From Flavobacterium sp. (GTDB lineage Bacteria; Bacteroidota; Bacteroidia; Flavobacteriales; Flavobacteriaceae), in the NCBI GenBank assembly GCA_030152225.1, contig JASLHL010000058.1:1-7512 (forward strand): 7,512 bases of DNA. Reading direction: 5' to 3'. The notes beneath the pieces are model-generated. The model had not been told where the DNA came from. It saw nothing but the letters and a program-made list of their open reading frames with translations, and searched no databases. Positions 5,838 through 7,512 of this stretch are shown here, piece by piece. A program made the position numbers and the translations under genes. The first letter of the stretch is position 1; each line of letters opens with the position of its first letter.

Positions 5838-6070
5838 ATCTTGATTTTTAAATTTTTATTAACACAATAGTAAGAACTTATACCGCCCAAAAAAATACCC
5901 CTTACTCGGTATATTAAGCTACTTATTTGTTTTTTTTGTTAAAATTTATCGTCAAAACGATTATTAATAGTATTATTGAGGTATATTTTTAGTATTTATT
6001 TCACATTCCCCCCTTCGGTTTTTTATTTTTTTTTAAGAAAACTTATAACCAACACTTTTATCCATCTACT
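5838..6070. promoter_or_regulatory. Divergent promoter gap rich in homopolymer runs
   Basis: This 233-bp gap separates the barrel operon from the histidine kinase gene, so it must hold promoters for both. No exact TAnnTTTG was found on either strand. The nearest for the minus strand is TATTTTTTTG, where the spacing is two bases too long. Runs of T8, C6 (6008-6013), T6 (6019-6024) and T9 (6026-6034) stand out and may bend the DNA. No coding sequence is supported here. Confidence 0.5.
5948..5961. repeat. Short dyad in the barrel/kinase divergent gap
   Basis: ATCGT (5948-5952) and ACGAT (5957-5961) are inverted around CAAA. The size suits a small operator half-site pair or a tiny hairpin. It is short enough to be chance, but lies between two divergent genes where a regulator would bind. 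Confidence 0.25.
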
Positions 6071-7512
6071 ATGAAAAAAAACAAGACGAGATATTCTTTT
6101 GTTGAAATTGGGGTTGTTATGCTATTTTTTTCTCTTCTAGCTAACTGCGTATATGCGGAAGTACCTTCTACTACTGTTGACTCATTGATTACAAAGTATA
6201 CCCATCAGGTAAAAGGTGTAACAAAAAGTGAATTTCAACACCTCATTGATCTTGCTTATACATACAGTGACAACATGCAGTTTGAAGCTTGTGAGCAGCT
6301 TCTTACCTTTTTGTTCACCTTGACAGAAAAAGATGGGCTTAGGGAAAGTATGATCTATCACGTAAAAGGATATAACCATGCGCGCCAACGCAAAAATAGA
6401 CAAGCGGTTGATGACTATCTTAAAAGTGCAGCCCTACGAAGGGAAATGGGCCAAGATCTCTTGTTAAATTATACGCTCACCAATCTTGGAAAAGTTTACT
6501 ATGATCTAGGCGATTATGTTCAGGCACTTAACGTTTATAAAGAAGCCCTAGAAATTGCTTATAAGATTAACGATAAAACATGTGTTGCGCTCGCTCTTAA
6601 TGGAATTGCAATTGTCGTCTCTGACCAAAAAAAATATGAAGAAGCCTTACAATATCTCAGAGAAGCAATTAACAACTATCGATTGGTTCATGACCATAAA
6701 TCGATTGGTAGAAATTACTTCGATATAGGCGAAATAAAATACCTCATGAATCAACGAGATTCTGCCCTATACTATTTTGATTTAGCCACAACAATTGGCC
6801 AAAAAGAGAATGATGAATTGGTTATTTCGTATAGTCAACATCGCATGGGAACGATCTTTTTGGACAACCAGCAGTACGAAGAGGCAGAACATTACTTCCT
6901 AGCGGGTTTAGCCCTGAGAGAAAAAATAGCCTATCCTTTAGAAATCGCACTTTCAAATCTAGATTTAGCTAAGCTATATCTAGTAACAAATCAATATGAC
7001 AAAGCTATTCATCACGCTTTTACGGTGAGAGACCTCGCCCAAGAAACGGATTTTTTAAAAGGACAATATAAGGCGGCAGAGCTCCTGTCCGAACTATTTG
7101 AAAAAAAGCAGGACTATTATAAAGCCCTCGTCTATCATAAAGAGTTTAAACGCTTCAATGACAGTTTATTTTCAGTTGATAAAAATCAAAAATTGGAGGA
7201 CCTCAATACAGAGATACAACTCGAAAAACGAACCAGTGTACTTAAACTACACTATGCTAAGCAGAAAAACAACCTACTTCTACTTAGTTTTATACTAGGG
7301 GCGATGGCTTTGATCCTGACGATTTACTTTTTGCGCTTGAAAGCACGGAATAAAAGAAAGTTTGAGTATCAAATAAAAGAAAAAGAAACAGAAGCAGAGA
7401 AACGAACCCTAGTTGAAGTATATGAAGAGCGAAAGCGCATTTCAAGAGATGTTCACGATGATTTAGGATCTAGTATTTCTAGTATTAAAATGCTAAGTGA
7501 GATTATTTTTGA
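6071..7512 (+). CDS. TPR-containing sensor histidine kinase, HisKA_3 type (partial, runs off right edge)
   Basis: The frame is open from the ATG at 6071 to the window edge, giving 480 complete codons. Residues 1-29 are a signal peptide (KKNK, hydrophobic 11-25, cleavage after VYA). Residues about 55-385 are periplasmic TPR repeats, clearest at 133-168 (NLGKVYYDLGDYVQALNVYK), 172-208, 211-248, 252-289, 292-328 and 332-368. A coiled segment (370-398) leads to one transmembrane helix (401-421), then a cytoplasmic coiled coil (422-452). The H box is ERKRISRDVHDDLGSSIS, with the phospho-acceptor at His462 (codon 7454-7456). The RDxHDDLG form belongs to the HisKA_3 class, which normally signals to NarL/LuxR-type response regulators. 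The ATPase domain lies beyond the edge. It is divergent from the barrel operon. The 5' leader shows no Shine-Dalgarno sequence, as usual in this phylum. Confidence 0.92.
   Translation, partial: MKKNKTRYSFVEIGVVMLFFSLLANCVYAEVPSTTVDSLITKYTHQVKGVTKSEFQHLIDLAYTYSDNMQFEACEQLLTFLFTLTEKDGLRESMIYHVKGYNHARQRKNRQAVDDYLKSAALRREMGQDLLLNYTLTNLGKVYYDLGDYVQALNVYKEALEIAYKINDKTCVALALNGIAIVVSDQKKYEEALQYLREAINNYRLVHDHKSIGRNYFDIGEIKYLMNQRDSALYYFDLATTIGQKENDELVISYSQHRMGTIFLDNQQYEEAEHYFLAGLALREKIAYPLEIALSNLDLAKLYLVTNQYDKAIHHAFTVRDLAQETDFLKGQYKAAELLSELFEKKQDYYKALVYHKEFKRFNDSLFSVDKNQKLEDLNTEIQLEKRTSVLKLHYAKQKNNLLLLSFILGAMALILTIYFLRLKARNKRKFEYQIKEKETEAEKRTLVEVYEERKRISRDVHDDLGSSISSIKMLSEIIF

Noticed and set aside
6071..6151. 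Lipoprotein signal at LLANC in the histidine kinase
   Set aside because: Asn before the Cys does not fit a lipobox. A standard signal peptide cleaved after VYA fits better.
6182..6403. 73-codon minus-strand frame opposite the histidine kinase
   Set aside because: It is a shadow of the TPR region, which is clearly coding on the plus strand.

Overview
The window looks like chromosomal DNA from a member of the Bacteroidota, most likely family Flavobacteriaceae (a Myroides/Flavobacterium-type genome; genus not proven). The reasons are AT-rich DNA, start codons without Shine-Dalgarno sequences, TAnnTTTG-like promoter elements, a PAS-LuxR regulator, a DUF3575-like outer-membrane barrel, lipoproteins with Ser-Asp-rich residues after the lipid cysteine, and a periplasmic-TPR histidine kinase. 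No tRNA, rRNA, CRISPR array, insertion sequence or phage gene was seen.

Layout. (1) Bases 1-2160, minus strand: a secreted TPR/coiled-coil protein running off the left edge (1-458), a gap holding a possible decayed coding remnant (474-638), and a 508-residue secreted protein with a coiled coil and three DFWSG motifs (634-2160). (2) Bases 2161-2269: a divergent promoter region with opposed TAnnTTTG elements and a 7-bp dyad. (3) Bases 2270-3928, plus strand: a PAS-LuxR regulator, a 207-base spacer with an intrinsic terminator, and a three-helix membrane protein. (4) Bases 3929-4214: a convergent gap with a strong terminator for the minus-strand genes and a 22-bp almost perfect palindrome. (5) Bases 4215-5837, minus strand: a probable three-gene operon coding for, in transcription order, a DUF3575-like barrel, a small cysteine-rich lipoprotein and a lipocalin-like lipoprotein. 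(6) Bases 5838-6070: a divergent gap rich in homopolymer runs. (7) Bases 6071-7512, plus strand: the N-terminal 480 residues of a TPR sensor histidine kinase, cut by the right edge just after its phospho-acceptor His box.

How the genes may work together (inference). Nearly every product is secreted, membrane-bound or a regulator, so this is an envelope and signalling neighbourhood rather than a metabolic one. The PAS-LuxR protein is placed to control the divergent DFWSG protein, and the histidine kinase is divergent from the barrel/lipoprotein operon. No known complete system (secretion, defence, PUL) is present. The least explained parts are the DFWSG protein with its coiled-coil neighbour, and the barrel/lipoprotein operon.
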